Part shown: in pieces, positions 10,664-20,430 of the stretch
Layout of the letters: the number at the start of each line of letters is the position of its first letter
How positions within the stretch are numbered: the stretch's first letter is position 1
NCBI RefSeq assembly: GCF_014863605.1
Contig: NZ_CP062252.1
Span: 2,179,001 to 2,243,000 of the forward strand
Direction of reading: 5' to 3'
Source of the DNA: Pseudomonas allokribbensis
Lineage (GTDB): Bacteria > Pseudomonadota > Gammaproteobacteria > Pseudomonadales > Pseudomonadaceae
DNA: 64,000 nt
The notes under the pieces: model-generated
What the model saw: only the letters and a program-made list of their open reading frames with translations
What the model was told of the DNA's origin: nothing
The model's database searches: none
Program-made: the position numbers and the translations under genes

Positions 10664-11518
10664 TTGGCAAACATAGATAACCCGGCCGCCGAAATGGCCC
10701 CCGAAGGCTTTTTCCGCGTCGCACTGGGCGTTGAATACAAGGGTTCGCGCTACAGCGGCTGGCAGCGCCAGTCCACAGGCGTGCTCACCGTGCAGGAAAC
10801 CCTGGAAAAAGCCTTGTCGAAGGTCGCCAATTCGCCGATCTCGCTGCAATGCGCCGGGCGCACGGACGCCGGTGTGCATGCCTGCGGGCAAGTCGTGCAT
10901 TTCGACACTCAGGTCGATCGTTCGCTGAAAGCCTGGGTCATGGGCGCCAACATCAATTTGCCCCATGACATCAGCGTCAGCTGGGCGAAGGTCATGCCAG
11001 CGCACTTTCATGCGCGATTCAAGGCCATTGCCCGGCGTTACCGCTACGTGATCTACAACGATCAGATCCGTCCGGCGCATCTCAATGAAGAAATCACCTG
11101 GAATCACCGTCCGCTGGACGTGGAGCGCATGGCTGAGGCCGCGCAGTACCTGATCGGTACCCATGATTTCAGCGCGTTCCGTGCCGGGCAGTGCCAGGCG
11201 AAGTCGCCGATCAAGAAGATGCATCACTTGCGCGTGACCCGTCACGGCAAAATGATCGTGCTGGACATCCGCGCCAACGCTTTCCTGCACCACATGGTGC
11301 GCAATATCGCCGGGGTGTTGATGACGATCGGTGCCGGCGAGCGTTCGCCGGAGTGGATGAAGGAAGTGCTGGAGAGCCGCGAGCGGCGCTCCGGCGGTGT
11401 CACGGCGCATCCGTTCGGGTTGTATCTGGTGCAGGTCGAGTACCACGACGAGTTCCCGTTGCCCGAGCGTTTCATCGGGCCACATTTCCTTACGGGTTTC
11501 TCGGAACTTGACGGCTGA
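10664..11518 (+). CDS. truA: tRNA pseudouridine(38-40) synthase
   Basis: TruA converts uridines 38-40 of the tRNA anticodon arm to pseudouridine. The core begins at [19 protein letters not shown], and the catalytic aspartate is in [11 protein letters not shown]. Length (about 284 residues) fits. The start is uncertain: TTG at 10664 gives a ten-residue extension ([10 protein letters not shown]) before the ATG at 10694, and neither has a good ribosome site. It starts 71 bases after the fimV terminator, followed by trpF, 64 bases on. Confidence 0.93.
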   Translation: MANIDNPAAEMAPEGFFRVALGVEYKGSRYSGWQRQSTGVLTVQETLEKALSKVANSPISLQCAGRTDAGVHACGQVVHFDTQVDRSLKAWVMGANINLPHDISVSWAKVMPAHFHARFKAIARRYRYVIYNDQIRPAHLNEEITWNHRPLDVERMAEAAQYLIGTHDFSAFRAGQCQAKSPIKKMHHLRVTRHGKMIVLDIRANAFLHHMVRNIAGVLMTIGAGERSPEWMKEVLESRERRSGGVTAHPFGLYLVQVEYHDEFPLPERFIGPHFLTGFSELDG

Positions 11519-11582
11519 CGCCCTCGAATGCATTTGTTACCATCCGGGACTTTCCCGGATTTGCCTTGAGGTTTTTATCGAC

Positions 11583-12197
11583 ATGTCGGCCGTTCGCAGC
11601 AAGATTTGCGGGATTACCCGCATAGAAGATGCGTTGGCAGCCGTCGAGGCCGGGGCCGATGCCATCGGGTTTGTGTTCTACGCTAAGAGTCCACGGGCGG
11701 TAACCGCTCAGCAGGCGCGCGCGATCATCGCTGCATTGCCGCCGTTCGTGACCACGGTCGGGCTGTTCGTCAATGCCAGTCGCTGCGAGCTCGGGGAAAT
11801 CCTCGATGCCGTGCCGCTGGATCTGCTGCAATTTCACGGTGATGAATCCGCCGCCGACTGCGAAGGCTGGCATCGGCCTTATATCAAGGCCCTGCGGGTC
11901 AAGGCGGGCGATGACATCGCCGCCGCCTGCGATGCCTACCCGAGCGCCAGTGGCGTGCTGCTCGATACGTATGTTGAGGGCGTGCCCGGTGGAACCGGCG
12001 AGGCGTTCGACTGGTCATTGATTCCGCAGGGTTTGAGCAAGCCGCTGATTCTGGCCGGCGGGCTGACACCGGAGAACGTCGCCGATGCCGTTGCCCGGGT
12101 GCGGCCATACGCAGTGGATGTCAGCGGTGGGGTAGAGGCGAGCAAGGGCATCAAGGATCATGCAAAGATTCGGGCGTTCATCAACGCCGTACGTTGA
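11583..12197 (+). CDS. trpF: Phosphoribosylanthranilate isomerase
   Basis: TrpF isomerises phosphoribosylanthranilate in tryptophan synthesis. The 204-residue TIM barrel starts with the classic [14 protein letters not shown] and ends with the phosphate-binding [15 protein letters not shown] and [15 protein letters not shown]. The start at the ATG after GAGGTTTTTATCGAC gives the usual family length; the longer open frame upstream overlaps truA and is not used. It stands apart from other trp genes, as is usual in Pseudomonas, between truA and accD. Confidence 0.97.
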   Translation: MSAVRSKICGITRIEDALAAVEAGADAIGFVFYAKSPRAVTAQQARAIIAALPPFVTTVGLFVNASRCELGEILDAVPLDLLQFHGDESAADCEGWHRPYIKALRVKAGDDIAAACDAYPSASGVLLDTYVEGVPGGTGEAFDWSLIPQGLSKPLILAGGLTPENVADAVARVRPYAVDVSGGVEASKGIKDHAKIRAFINAVR

Positions 12198-12389
12198 TGT
12201 GACGGCTGGCAGACTGCCGCCGTCCACAGCTCTGTAGAAAAGAGGCTGAGGGTCTTTTCGGGTTGTACGCAGGTCAGTTCCGCTGACCCGGCAGCCCAGA
12301 CGATCATCGCCACACATGAATTTAGCTGAAGGGCATACGCGGGGCCGCGAACCAGAGCGTTCGGGCCGCCGGTACTGGAGAAAGAAAGC

Positions 12390-13310
12390 ATGAGCAACTG
12401 GTTGGTAGACAAGCTGATCCCTTCGATCATGCGTTCGGAGGTCAAGAAGAGCTCGGTGCCTGAAGGTCTGTGGCACAAATGCCCGTCCTGCGAGGCTGTG
12501 CTGTATCGTCCGGAGCTGGAAAAGACCCTGGACGTTTGCCCTAAATGCAACCACCACATGCGCATCGGCGCACGTGCGCGCATCGACATTTTCCTGGATG
12601 CCGAAGGCCGTGCCGAACTGGGTGCTGACCTGGAGCCGGTTGACCGTCTGAAGTTCCGCGACGGCAAGAAGTACAAGGATCGTCTGACCGCTGCCCAGAA
12701 GCAGACCGGCGAGAAAGACGCACTGATTTCCATGAGCGGCACCCTGCTGGGCATGCCGGTGGTGGTTTCGGCGTTCGAATTCAGCTTCATGGGCGGTTCC
12801 ATGGGCGCCATCGTCGGTGAGCGCTTCGTGCGCGCCGCCAACTACGCCCTGGAAAACCGTTGCCCGATGATCTGCTTCTCCGCCTCCGGTGGCGCGCGAA
12901 TGCAGGAAGCCCTGATCTCGCTGATGCAGATGGCCAAGACGTCGGCCGTACTGGCGCGTCTGCGTGAAGAAGGCATTCCGTTCATCTCCGTGCTGACCGA
13001 TCCGGTCTACGGCGGCGTTTCCGCCAGTCTGGCAATGCTGGGCGACGTGATCGTCGGTGAGCCGAAAGCCCTGATCGGCTTCGCCGGTCCGCGCGTGATC
13101 GAGCAGACCGTTCGCGAAAAACTGCCGGAAGGTTTCCAGCGCAGCGAGTTCCTGCTGGAGCACGGTGCAATCGACCTGATCATCGACCGTCGTGAACTGC
13201 GTCCACGTCTGGGTAATCTGCTGGCGCAACTGACCGGCAAGCCGACCCCGACCTTCGTTGCTGCGCCGATCGAGCCGATCGTCGTTCCGCCGGTGCCTGC
13301 CAACGTATGA
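12390..13310 (+). CDS. accD: Acetyl-CoA carboxylase carboxyltransferase, beta subunit
   Basis: AccD with AccA transfers the carboxyl group from biotin to acetyl-CoA, the first step of fatty acid synthesis. The 306-residue protein has the N-terminal zinc ribbon CPSC...CPKC (residues about 30-52) and the crotonase-like core with [16 protein letters not shown] and [24 protein letters not shown] precedes the ATG. The stop overlaps the folC start by four bases (ATGA), the normal accD-folC coupling. Confidence 0.98.
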   Translation: MSNWLVDKLIPSIMRSEVKKSSVPEGLWHKCPSCEAVLYRPELEKTLDVCPKCNHHMRIGARARIDIFLDAEGRAELGADLEPVDRLKFRDGKKYKDRLTAAQKQTGEKDALISMSGTLLGMPVVVSAFEFSFMGGSMGAIVGERFVRAANYALENRCPMICFSASGGARMQEALISLMQMAKTSAVLARLREEGIPFISVLTDPVYGGVSASLAMLGDVIVGEPKALIGFAGPRVIEQTVREKLPEGFQRSEFLLEHGAIDLIIDRRELRPRLGNLLAQLTGKPTPTFVAAPIEPIVVPPVPANV

Positions 13311-14614
13311 CCGAGCGCACCCTTGGCGAGTGGCTCGCCTACCTTGAGCAGTTGCATCCCTCGGCCATCGACATGGGGCTGGAGCGTTCGCAACAGGTAG
13401 CGTCCCGCATGGGGCTGGGCCAGCCGGCGCCTCGGGTGATTACGGTCACCGGCACCAACGGCAAAGGTTCGACCTGCGCTTTCGTGGCTTCGTTGCTGCG
13501 GGCGCAGGGCCTGAGCGTTGGTGTCTACAATTCCCCGCACCTGCTGCGTTACAACGAGCGGGTGCAGCTCAATGGCGTCGAAGCCACTGATGCACAGTTG
13601 TGCGAAGCCTTCGCGGCGGTCGAGGCCGGGCGGGGCGAGACTTCCCTGACTTACTTCGAAATGGGCACCCTGGCGGCGTTCTGGCTGTTTCAACAGACCG
13701 GGCTCGATGCAGTGGTGCTTGAAGTCGGTCTGGGCGGGCGTCTGGACACGGTCAACGTGGTCGATGCCGACATCGCGCTGGTCACCAGCATCGGTGTCGA
13801 CCATGCCGATTACCTGGGCAATACCCGCGAATCCGTGGCCTTCGAGAAGGCCGGGATTTTCCGTCAGGGCAAACCTGCACTGTGCGGCGATCTGAATCCT
13901 CCACAACCTTTGCTGGACAAGGCGCGCGAGCTTGCTTGCCCGTTTTTCCTGCGTGGGCGCGATTTCGATCTCGGCATCACTGATCAATTCTGGCAGTGGC
14001 GTGGCACTGATGCTGACGGTCAGGTCGTAGAGCTGCGTGATTTGCCGCTGCTTGACCTGCCGATGGAGAATGCCGCGCTGGCCTTGCAGGCTTATCTGTT
14101 GCTCGGGTTGCCTTGGGATGCTCAACAGATTGTTGCGGCCTTGCAGGCGACTCGCGTGGTCGGTCGTCTTGATCGCCGTTCGTTCGAATGGAATGGCAAG
14201 CGCCTGAACCTGTTGCTGGATGTCGGTCATAACCCGCATGCGGCGGAGTACCTGGCCCGGCGTCTGGCTGCTCGTCCACCGGTCGGCAAGCGCCTGGCTG
14301 TGTTCGGCCTGTTGGCGGACAAGGATCTGGACGGTGTGGTCGGTGAATTGAATGCCAGCGTCCAGCATTGGGCGGTGGCGCCGCTGGATTCGCCGCGTGC
14401 GCGTCCGGTGGCTGAATTGAATCAGGCATTGCAGAACCTTGGCGCCTCGGTCACGTCTTATGACAGCGTGGCGGCCGCTCTGGAAGGGCAGTGCGCAGTG
14501 GCCACCAGCGACGACGAGATCTTGCTGTTCGGATCATTTTATTGTGTCGCCGAGGCCCTTGAATGGCTGTCTCGGCGCTCCACGGAGGAAGCAGCAAATG
14601 GCTTTGCTGGATAA
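13307..14614 (+). CDS. folC: Dihydrofolate synthase / folylpolyglutamate synthase
   Basis: FolC adds glutamate to dihydropteroate and to folates with ATP. The 435-residue Mur-ligase-family protein has the P-loop [13 protein letters not shown] near residue 45, [13 protein letters not shown] after it, and a C-terminal ligase domain with [11 protein letters not shown]. It overlaps accD by four bases and its 3' end overlaps the SPOR-protein gene by 17 bases, so the three are translationally linked. Confidence 0.97.
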   Translation: MTERTLGEWLAYLEQLHPSAIDMGLERSQQVASRMGLGQPAPRVITVTGTNGKGSTCAFVASLLRAQGLSVGVYNSPHLLRYNERVQLNGVEATDAQLCEAFAAVEAGRGETSLTYFEMGTLAAFWLFQQTGLDAVVLEVGLGGRLDTVNVVDADIALVTSIGVDHADYLGNTRESVAFEKAGIFRQGKPALCGDLNPPQPLLDKARELACPFFLRGRDFDLGITDQFWQWRGTDADGQVVELRDLPLLDLPMENAALALQAYLLLGLPWDAQQIVAALQATRVVGRLDRRSFEWNGKRLNLLLDVGHNPHAAEYLARRLAARPPVGKRLAVFGLLADKDLDGVVGELNASVQHWAVAPLDSPRARPVAELNQALQNLGASVTSYDSVAAALEGQCAVATSDDEILLFGSFYCVAEALEWLSRRSTEEAANGFAG

Positions 14615-15266
14615 GGCGTATAAGCAACGCATGGTCGGTGCCCTGGTGCTGGTGGCGCTGGCGGTGATTTTCCTGCCGATGCTGTTTTCCCGTCAGGACG
14701 AACAACGTCAGGTGACCGTCGAGGCGCCGGCTGCACCGCAGGCACCCGCCGTGGCGCAGATCCAGATGGAGACAGTGGCAGTGCCTGAGCCGCAGGTTCT
14801 GCCGCAAGAGCCTGTGCCGAGCGATGACGAAGTTGCCGAGCAGACGGCGCCAGCGGCACCGATTGCGCCTGCGCCTGCAGCTCCGGCTCCTGCGCCCGTG
14901 GCCAAACCGGTTGCGGTCGCGCCGGCACCGGCTCCCGTGGCCAAACCTGCCGCAGCCCCGGCCCAGCCGATCGCTGCGCTTTCTGCCAAACCGGATACTA
15001 CTCAGAGTCGCGTCGACGCCAATGGCTTGTCAGTGAGCTGGTCGGTGCAACTGGCCAGTCTGTCGAGCCGCGCCAGCGCCGAAAGCCTGCAGAAGACCCT
15101 GCGCAGTCAGGGCTACAACGCTTACATCCGTTCCGCCGATGGCAAGAACCGGGTGTTCGTCGGTCCGCTGATCGAGCGCGCCGAAGCCGATCGTTTGCGC
15201 GATTTGTTGAGTCGCCAGCAGAACCTCAAGGGGTTTGTGGTGCGCTTCCAGCCCGAGCGTGGCTGA
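14598..15266 (+). CDS. SPOR-domain inner-membrane protein (DedD-like)
   Basis: A 222-residue bitopic protein. After a short basic N-terminus a membrane span runs through MVGALVLVALAVIFLPMLF, then a long Ala/Pro/Val-rich periplasmic linker (roughly 30-140) with APVAKP repeats, then a C-terminal SPOR domain (SWSVQLASLSSRASAESLQK onward) that binds denuded septal peptidoglycan. This matches DedD, a cell-division protein found beside folC and cvpA in many gammaproteobacteria. The start is the ATG after GGAGGAAGCAGCAA, inside the end of folC. Confidence 0.9.
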   Translation: MALLDKAYKQRMVGALVLVALAVIFLPMLFSRQDEQRQVTVEAPAAPQAPAVAQIQMETVAVPEPQVLPQEPVPSDDEVAEQTAPAAPIAPAPAAPAPAPVAKPVAVAPAPAPVAKPAAAPAQPIAALSAKPDTTQSRVDANGLSVSWSVQLASLSSRASAESLQKTLRSQGYNAYIRSADGKNRVFVGPLIERAEADRLRDLLSRQQNLKGFVVRFQPERG

Positions 15267-15364
15267 AAACTATCACCTCGATTGAAATGCACTGACATTC
15301 GCAGCTTACCGACAGCCCTGCGCTCTGCTAAAATGCGCCGCCTTATCCGTCTGTAGGCTGCACT

Positions 15365-15925
15365 GTGCCATTTACCTGGGTTGACTGGGCGATCGTTGCA
15401 ATCATCGCCATCTCCGCATTGATCAGTTTGAGCCGCGGCTTCGTCAAAGAAGCATTGTCGCTGGTGACCTGGATCATCGCAGGAGCTGTTGCCTGGATGT
15501 TCGGTGGCTCACTGTCCGAGTACCTCGCCGGATACATTCAAACGCCATCGGCTCGTGTGATCACGGGCTGTGCCATCATGTTTGTCGCCACACTGATCGT
15601 GGGCGCAATGATCAATTATCTTATCGGCGAGTTGGTTCGCGTCACCGGGTTGTCCGGGACCGATCGATTCCTCGGCATGGCCTTCGGCGCTGCGCGTGGC
15701 GTGTTGCTGGTGGTCGTGGCGGTCGGGCTGTTGAGCCTGGGGCCGGTACAGCAGGACGGGTGGTGGAAAGAATCACAGCTCGTGCCAAAGTTTCTATTGG
15801 TCGCAGACTGGTCCAAGAACCTGATTCTCGGGTGGAGCAGTCAGTGGCTTGCCAGCGGAATCAGCGTACCCGCTGATATTCCGTTCAAGGAGCAACTCTT
15901 GCCGTCGGCCAAAACGCCTCAGTGA
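15365..15925 (+). CDS. cvpA: CvpA family membrane protein
   Basis: A 186-residue inner-membrane protein of the CvpA (colicin V production) family with about four hydrophobic spans; the N-terminal VDWAIVAIIAISALISLSRG and FVKEALSLVTWI are the family signature. It starts with GTG and sits directly before purF, as in E. coli and other Pseudomonas. Its role is poorly defined (envelope homeostasis). Co-transcription with purF is likely, with 41 bases between. Confidence 0.95.
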   Translation: MPFTWVDWAIVAIIAISALISLSRGFVKEALSLVTWIIAGAVAWMFGGSLSEYLAGYIQTPSARVITGCAIMFVATLIVGAMINYLIGELVRVTGLSGTDRFLGMAFGAARGVLLVVVAVGLLSLGPVQQDGWWKESQLVPKFLLVADWSKNLILGWSSQWLASGISVPADIPFKEQLLPSAKTPQ

Positions 15926-15966
15926 GTGTTGTTCAGTTCAGATCCATTAAGTAGGGGTTGCGTCGC

Positions 15967-17472
15967 ATGTGTGGCATCGTCGGTATCGTCGGTAAGTCGA
16001 ACGTCAATCAGGCGCTGTATGACGCGCTAACCGTGCTCCAGCACCGCGGCCAGGACGCTGCCGGTATCGTGACCAGCCATGATGGCCGGTTGTTCTTGCG
16101 CAAGGACAATGGCCTGGTGCGTGACGTGTTTCAGCAGCGTCACATGCAGCGCCTGGTCGGCCACATGGGTATCGGTCACGTCCGTTACCCGACCGCCGGC
16201 AGCTCGACGTCGGCCGAGGCCCAGCCGTTCTACGTCAACTCGCCGTACGGCATCACCCTGGCGCACAACGGCAACCTGACCAACGTTGAACAGTTGGCCA
16301 AGGAAATCTACGAATCCGATCTGCGTCACGTCAACACCAGCTCCGACTCGGAAGTGCTGCTCAACGTGTTCGCTCACGAACTGGCCCAGCGCGGCAAGTT
16401 GCAGCCGACTGAAGAAGACGTGTTTGCTGCGGTGACCGACGTGCACAACCGTTGTGTCGGTGGTTACGCGGTCGTGGCGATGGTGACCGGTTACGGCATC
16501 GTCGGTTTCCGTGACCCGCACGGCATTCGTCCGATCGTGTTCGGCCAGCGTCACACCGACGAAGGCGTCGAGTACATGATCGCCTCCGAAAGCGTTTCAC
16601 TCGACGTGCTCGGCTTCACCCTGATTCGCGACCTGGCACCGGGCGAAGCGGTCTACATCACTGAAGACGGCAAGCTGCACACCCGTCAGTGCGCGACCAA
16701 CCCGTCCCTGACCCCGTGCATCTTCGAACACGTCTACCTGGCGCGTCCGGACTCGATCATCGACGGCGTGTCGGTCTACAAGGCCCGTCTGCGCATGGGT
16801 GAGAAGCTGGCCGAGAAGATTCTGCGCGAGCGTCCTGAGCACGACATCGACGTGGTCATCCCGATTCCGGACACCAGCCGTACTGCGGCTCTGGAACTGG
16901 CGAACCATCTGGGCGTGAAATTCCGCGAAGGCTTCGTCAAGAACCGTTACATCGGCCGTACCTTCATCATGCCAGGCCAGGCTGCACGCAAGAAATCGGT
17001 ACGCCAGAAGCTCAATGCCATCGAGCTGGAATTCCGCGGCAAGAACGTGATGCTGGTGGACGACTCGATCGTTCGCGGCACCACCTGCAAGCAGATCATC
17101 CAGATGGCCCGCGAAGCCGGCGCGAAAAACGTCTACTTCTGCTCGGCCGCTCCGGCTGTGCGCTTCCCGAACGTGTACGGCATCGACATGCCGAGCGCTC
17201 ACGAGCTGATCGCGCACAATCGTTCGACTCAGGATGTCGCTGACCTGATCGGCGCTGACTGGCTGATCTATCAGGACCTGCCTGACTTGATCGAAGCGGT
17301 CGGCGGCGGCAAGATCAAGATCGAAAACTTCGATTGCGCGGTGTTTGACGGCAAGTACGTCACCGGCGACGTCGATGAGGCTTACCTGAACAAGATCGAA
17401 CAGGCACGCAACGATGCCTCGAAGGTCAAGACCCAGGCGGTCAGTGCGATCATCGATCTGTACAACAACTGA
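15967..17472 (+). CDS. purF: Amidophosphoribosyltransferase
   Basis: PurF makes 5-phosphoribosylamine from PRPP and glutamine, the committing step of purine synthesis. The start must be the ATG at 15967 because the next residue is the N-terminal nucleophile cysteine (M-CGIVGIVG); the upstream in-frame TTG is excluded. The PRPP loop is [13 protein letters not shown]. At 501 residues and without a propeptide it is the E. coli type. A terminator follows. Confidence 0.98.
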   Translation: MCGIVGIVGKSNVNQALYDALTVLQHRGQDAAGIVTSHDGRLFLRKDNGLVRDVFQQRHMQRLVGHMGIGHVRYPTAGSSTSAEAQPFYVNSPYGITLAHNGNLTNVEQLAKEIYESDLRHVNTSSDSEVLLNVFAHELAQRGKLQPTEEDVFAAVTDVHNRCVGGYAVVAMVTGYGIVGFRDPHGIRPIVFGQRHTDEGVEYMIASESVSLDVLGFTLIRDLAPGEAVYITEDGKLHTRQCATNPSLTPCIFEHVYLARPDSIIDGVSVYKARLRMGEKLAEKILRERPEHDIDVVIPIPDTSRTAALELANHLGVKFREGFVKNRYIGRTFIMPGQAARKKSVRQKLNAIELEFRGKNVMLVDDSIVRGTTCKQIIQMAREAGAKNVYFCSAAPAVRFPNVYGIDMPSAHELIAHNRSTQDVADLIGADWLIYQDLPDLIEAVGGGKIKIENFDCAVFDGKYVTGDVDEAYLNKIEQARNDASKVKTQAVSAIIDLYNN

Positions 17473-17478
17473 GTTTCA

Positions 17479-17502
17479 ACCGGCCCTTAGGGGCCGGTTT
17501 TG
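17479..17502 (+). terminator. Terminator after purF
   Basis: The stem AACCGGCCC/GGGCCGGTT around a short loop is followed by TTTTG-type sequence, just after the purF stop. Confidence 0.8.
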
Positions 17503-17552
17503 TATCTGGCAAAAGACTTTTATTTATCGAGAACAGGGCAAGGAGTGACAGC

Positions 17553-18764
17553 ATGAGTCAGGAATGGGATGCCGGTCGGCTGGACAGCGACCTTGAAGGC
17601 GTAGCGTTCGATACCCTGGCCGTACGTGCCGGTCAGCACCGTACGCCGGAAGGCGAGCACGGTGATCCGATGTTCTTCACTTCCAGCTACGTGTTCCGTA
17701 CCGCCGCCGACGCCGCTGCGCGGTTTGCCGGGGAAGTGCCGGGCAACGTTTACTCGCGTTATACCAATCCGACCGTTCGCTCGTTCGAAGAGCGCATTGC
17801 TGCGCTGGAAGGCGCTGAGCAAGCCGTAGCGACGGCGACTGGCATGGCCGCGATCATGGCGGTGGTGATGAGCCTGTGCAGTGCCGGCGATCATGTGCTG
17901 GTGTCGCGCAGCGTGTTCGGTTCGACCATCAGCCTGTTCGAGAAGTACTTCAAGCGCTTCGGCGTGGAAGTCGATTACGTTCCGCTGGCCGATCTGTCGG
18001 CCTGGGATGCGGCGATCAAGTCCAACACCAAACTGCTGTTCGTCGAGTCGCCGTCCAACCCGCTGGCTGAGCTGGTGGATATCACCGCGCTGTCGGAAAT
18101 CGCTCACGCCAAGGGCGCGATGCTGGTGGTCGACAACTGCTTCTGCACGCCGGCGTTGCAGCAGCCGCTGAAGTTGGGCGCAGACATCGTTGTGCATTCG
18201 GCCACCAAGTTCATCGACGGCCAGGGCCGTTGCATGGGCGGCGTGGTTGCCGGTCGCAGCGAGCAGATGAAAGAAATCGTCGGCTTCCTGCGTACCGCCG
18301 GGCCAACCCTGAGCCCGTTCAACGCCTGGATCTTCCTCAAGGGTCTGGAAACCCTGAATCTGCGGATGAAGGCGCACTGTGCCAACGCCCAGCAACTGGC
18401 CGAGTGGCTGGAGCAGCAGGACGGCATCGAAAAAGTGCATTACGCCGGTCTCAAGAGCCATCCGCAGCACGAACTGGCCCAGCGTCAGCAGAAGGGCTTC
18501 GGTGCGGTGGTCAGCTTCGAGGTGAAGGGCGGCAAAGAGGGCGCCTGGCGCTTTATCGATGCGACCCGGTTGATTTCGATCACCGCCAACCTGGGTGACA
18601 GCAAGACCACCATCACTCACCCGAGCACCACGTCCCACGGCCGTCTGGCGCCGCAGGAGCGTGAAGCGGCGGGGATTCGTGACAGCCTGATCCGCATCGC
18701 GGTCGGTCTGGAAGACGTCGCTGACCTGCAAGCCGACCTGGCGCGCGGTCTGGCGGCGTTGTGA
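17553..18764 (+). CDS. metZ: O-succinylhomoserine sulfhydrylase
   Basis: MetZ makes homocysteine directly from O-succinylhomoserine and sulfide, the main Pseudomonas route to methionine. This 403-residue PLP enzyme of the Cys/Met metabolism family has the Schiff-base lysine in [12 protein letters not shown] (about residue 213) and the YSRYTNPT and ATGMAAI motifs earlier. An AAGGAG ribosome site is visible. It follows purF as in other Pseudomonas, and its stop overlaps the next gene by four bases. Confidence 0.95.
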   Translation: MSQEWDAGRLDSDLEGVAFDTLAVRAGQHRTPEGEHGDPMFFTSSYVFRTAADAAARFAGEVPGNVYSRYTNPTVRSFEERIAALEGAEQAVATATGMAAIMAVVMSLCSAGDHVLVSRSVFGSTISLFEKYFKRFGVEVDYVPLADLSAWDAAIKSNTKLLFVESPSNPLAELVDITALSEIAHAKGAMLVVDNCFCTPALQQPLKLGADIVVHSATKFIDGQGRCMGGVVAGRSEQMKEIVGFLRTAGPTLSPFNAWIFLKGLETLNLRMKAHCANAQQLAEWLEQQDGIEKVHYAGLKSHPQHELAQRQQKGFGAVVSFEVKGGKEGAWRFIDATRLISITANLGDSKTTITHPSTTSHGRLAPQEREAAGIRDSLIRIAVGLEDVADLQADLARGLAAL

Positions 18765-19537
18765 TCGAGTTGTCTACGCCAAATACGGGCACCCATGGCC
18801 GCGTTGCGCTGGTCACGGGTGCCGCTCGCGGTATCAGGCTGGGGATCGCGGCGTGGCTGATCAGCGAAGGCTGGCAGGTGGTGCTGTCGGATCTGGACCG
18901 GGTGCGTGGTTCCAAAGTGGCGAAAGTGCTGGGTGAGAACGCCTGGTTCATCGCCATGGACGTGGCGGATGAAAGCCAGGTGGCGCTTGGCGTCGCTGAA
19001 GTGTTGGGGCAATTCGGCCGTCTGGATGCGTTGGTGTGCAACGCGGCGGTGGCCGATCCGCACAACATCACGCTGGAAAGCCTGGATCTGGCCTACTGGA
19101 ATCGGGTGCTGGCGGTGAATCTCAGTGGTCCGATGTTGCTGGCCAAGCATTGTGCGCCGTATCTGCGGGCGCACAACGGGGCGATCGTCAATCTGGCCTC
19201 GACCCGTGCGGCGCAGTCGGAACCTGATACCGAAGCCTATGCGGCGAGCAAGGGCGGCTTGCTGGCGTTGACTCACGCACTGGCGATCAGCCTCGGGCCG
19301 GAGATTCGCGTCAATGCGGTCAGTCCGGGCTGGATCGATGCGCGGGATCCCTCTGCGCGCCGCGCCGAGCCTCTGACCGATATCGACCATGCCCAGCATC
19401 CGGCGGGCAGGGTAGGGACGGTCGAGGACGTGGCGGCGATGGTGGCCTGGCTGCTGTCGAAGAATGCCGGGTTTGTGACAGGCCAAGAATTCGTGGTCGA
19501 CGGCGGCATGACCAAGAAGATGATCTACTCGGAATGA
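18761..19537 (+). CDS. Short-chain dehydrogenase/reductase with altered cofactor loop
   Basis: A 258-residue classical SDR, GTG start overlapping the metZ stop (GTGA). It has the catalytic serine in [17 protein letters not shown] (the YxxxK pair), NAAVADP in place of NNAG, and the usual C-terminal [13 protein letters not shown]. The cofactor loop reads [10 protein letters not shown] where the family consensus is TGxxxGxG, so the last glycine is arginine. Substrate unknown. Coupling to metZ suggests co-expression, not necessarily a methionine role. Confidence 0.88.
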   Translation: MIELSTPNTGTHGRVALVTGAARGIRLGIAAWLISEGWQVVLSDLDRVRGSKVAKVLGENAWFIAMDVADESQVALGVAEVLGQFGRLDALVCNAAVADPHNITLESLDLAYWNRVLAVNLSGPMLLAKHCAPYLRAHNGAIVNLASTRAAQSEPDTEAYAASKGGLLALTHALAISLGPEIRVNAVSPGWIDARDPSARRAEPLTDIDHAQHPAGRVGTVEDVAAMVAWLLSKNAGFVTGQEFVVDGGMTKKMIYSE

Positions 19538-19627
19538 CATGTTTTTGTCTTTTTGAGAAAAACTTCAATCCTGCTATTGACTTAGGTTCGCTACCTGCGT
19601 AAATTTCGCGGCCTCGGAGATGCAAAC

Positions 19628-19703
19628 GGGTGATTAGCTCAGCTGGGAGAGCGTCTGCCTTACAAGCAGAATGTCGGCGGTTCGATCCCGTCATCACCCA
19701 CCA
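19628..19703 (+). tRNA. tRNA-Val (anticodon TAC)
   Basis: A 76-base cloverleaf: acceptor GGGTGAT/ATCACCC, D arm with AGCTCAGCTGGGAGAGC, anticodon loop CTTACAA (TAC), T arm GGTTCGATCCC, and encoded CCA. First of a three-tRNA cluster. Confidence 0.97.
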
Positions 19704-19758
19704 CTCCCCGAGAAACTTGCGAAAGCAAGAGGTAGGCTGAAAGTGCCTCCACCGACGC

Positions 19759-19835
19759 GCAGCGGTAGTTCAGTCGGTTAGAATACCGGCCTGTCACGCC
19801 GGGGGTCGCGGGTTCGAGTCCCGTCCGCTGCGCCA
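19759..19835 (+). tRNA. tRNA-Asp (anticodon GTC), copy 1
   Basis: A 77-base cloverleaf: acceptor GCAGCGG/CCGCTGC, anticodon loop CTGTCAC (GTC), T arm GGGTTCGAGTCCC, and encoded CCA. Identical in sequence to the copy at 19929. Confidence 0.97.
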
Positions 19836-19928
19836 TATTTAACGAGTCAGACACTGTCTGGTTCGCGATTGAAAAGCACCGAAGCTTTCAGTCAAACGAG
19901 TTACTTGAGCGTCAGCTCAAAGCGATAC

Positions 19929-20005
19929 GCAGCGGTAGTTCAGTCGGTTAGAATACCGGCCTGTCACGCCGGGGGTCGCGGGTTCGAGTCCCGTCCGCTG
20001 CGCCA
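19929..20005 (+). tRNA. tRNA-Asp (anticodon GTC), copy 2
   Basis: An exact duplicate of the upstream tRNA-Asp, 93 bases after it. It is the last of the cluster and is followed by a terminator about 77 bases on. Confidence 0.97.
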
Positions 20006-20081
20006 TATCTGTTTCAAGGACCACTGAACGCCTTGAAACACCGAAAGCAACCTTTGGTTGATTCGGAATCGATAGCAAAGA

Positions 20082-20107
20082 CCCTGGTCGAAAGACCGGG
20101 GTTTTTT
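20082..20107 (+). terminator. Terminator of the tRNA cluster
   Basis: The stem CCCTGGTC/GACCGGGG (one G-T pair) with a GAAA tetraloop is followed by TTTTTT. It ends the Val-Asp-Asp transcript. Confidence 0.92.
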
Positions 20108-20430
20108 GTGTCTGAAATTTGACCTCTCCAAAAAAACTCCTCTTTTTGTTGTCCAGCAACGAACGCAGCTGTGGCTCGTTCGATGCCGCCGGACAGTCTC
20201 CCCTGCGTCCACGGGTCGCTGCGATGCGATGTCGCATTGATTTTTGATTCTTTAGTCAGATTTTTGTAACTGGTTGTTTGCTGCGAGCGCAGAAACCTTT
20301 AAAGTTAACCTTTCGGTCAGCTTTGCACTGTCATCACGTCCTTTGTTTAGCCAAAAAGGGCTTCTGCAAGACTCGAGATTCCCAGTAGATAACCAGAAGG
20401 GCGGATCCATAACCGCCCAGAGGATGATCC
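20108..20430 (+). other. Gene-free leader of the molybdenum dehydrogenase operon
   Basis: About 320 bases without a credible gene, AT-richer than its flanks. It must hold the operon promoter. Just before the start codon, GGGCGG (20399-20404) can pair with CCGCCC (20413-20418), a small hairpin right upstream of the AGAGGA ribosome site. No specific operator was recognised. Confidence 0.5.
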
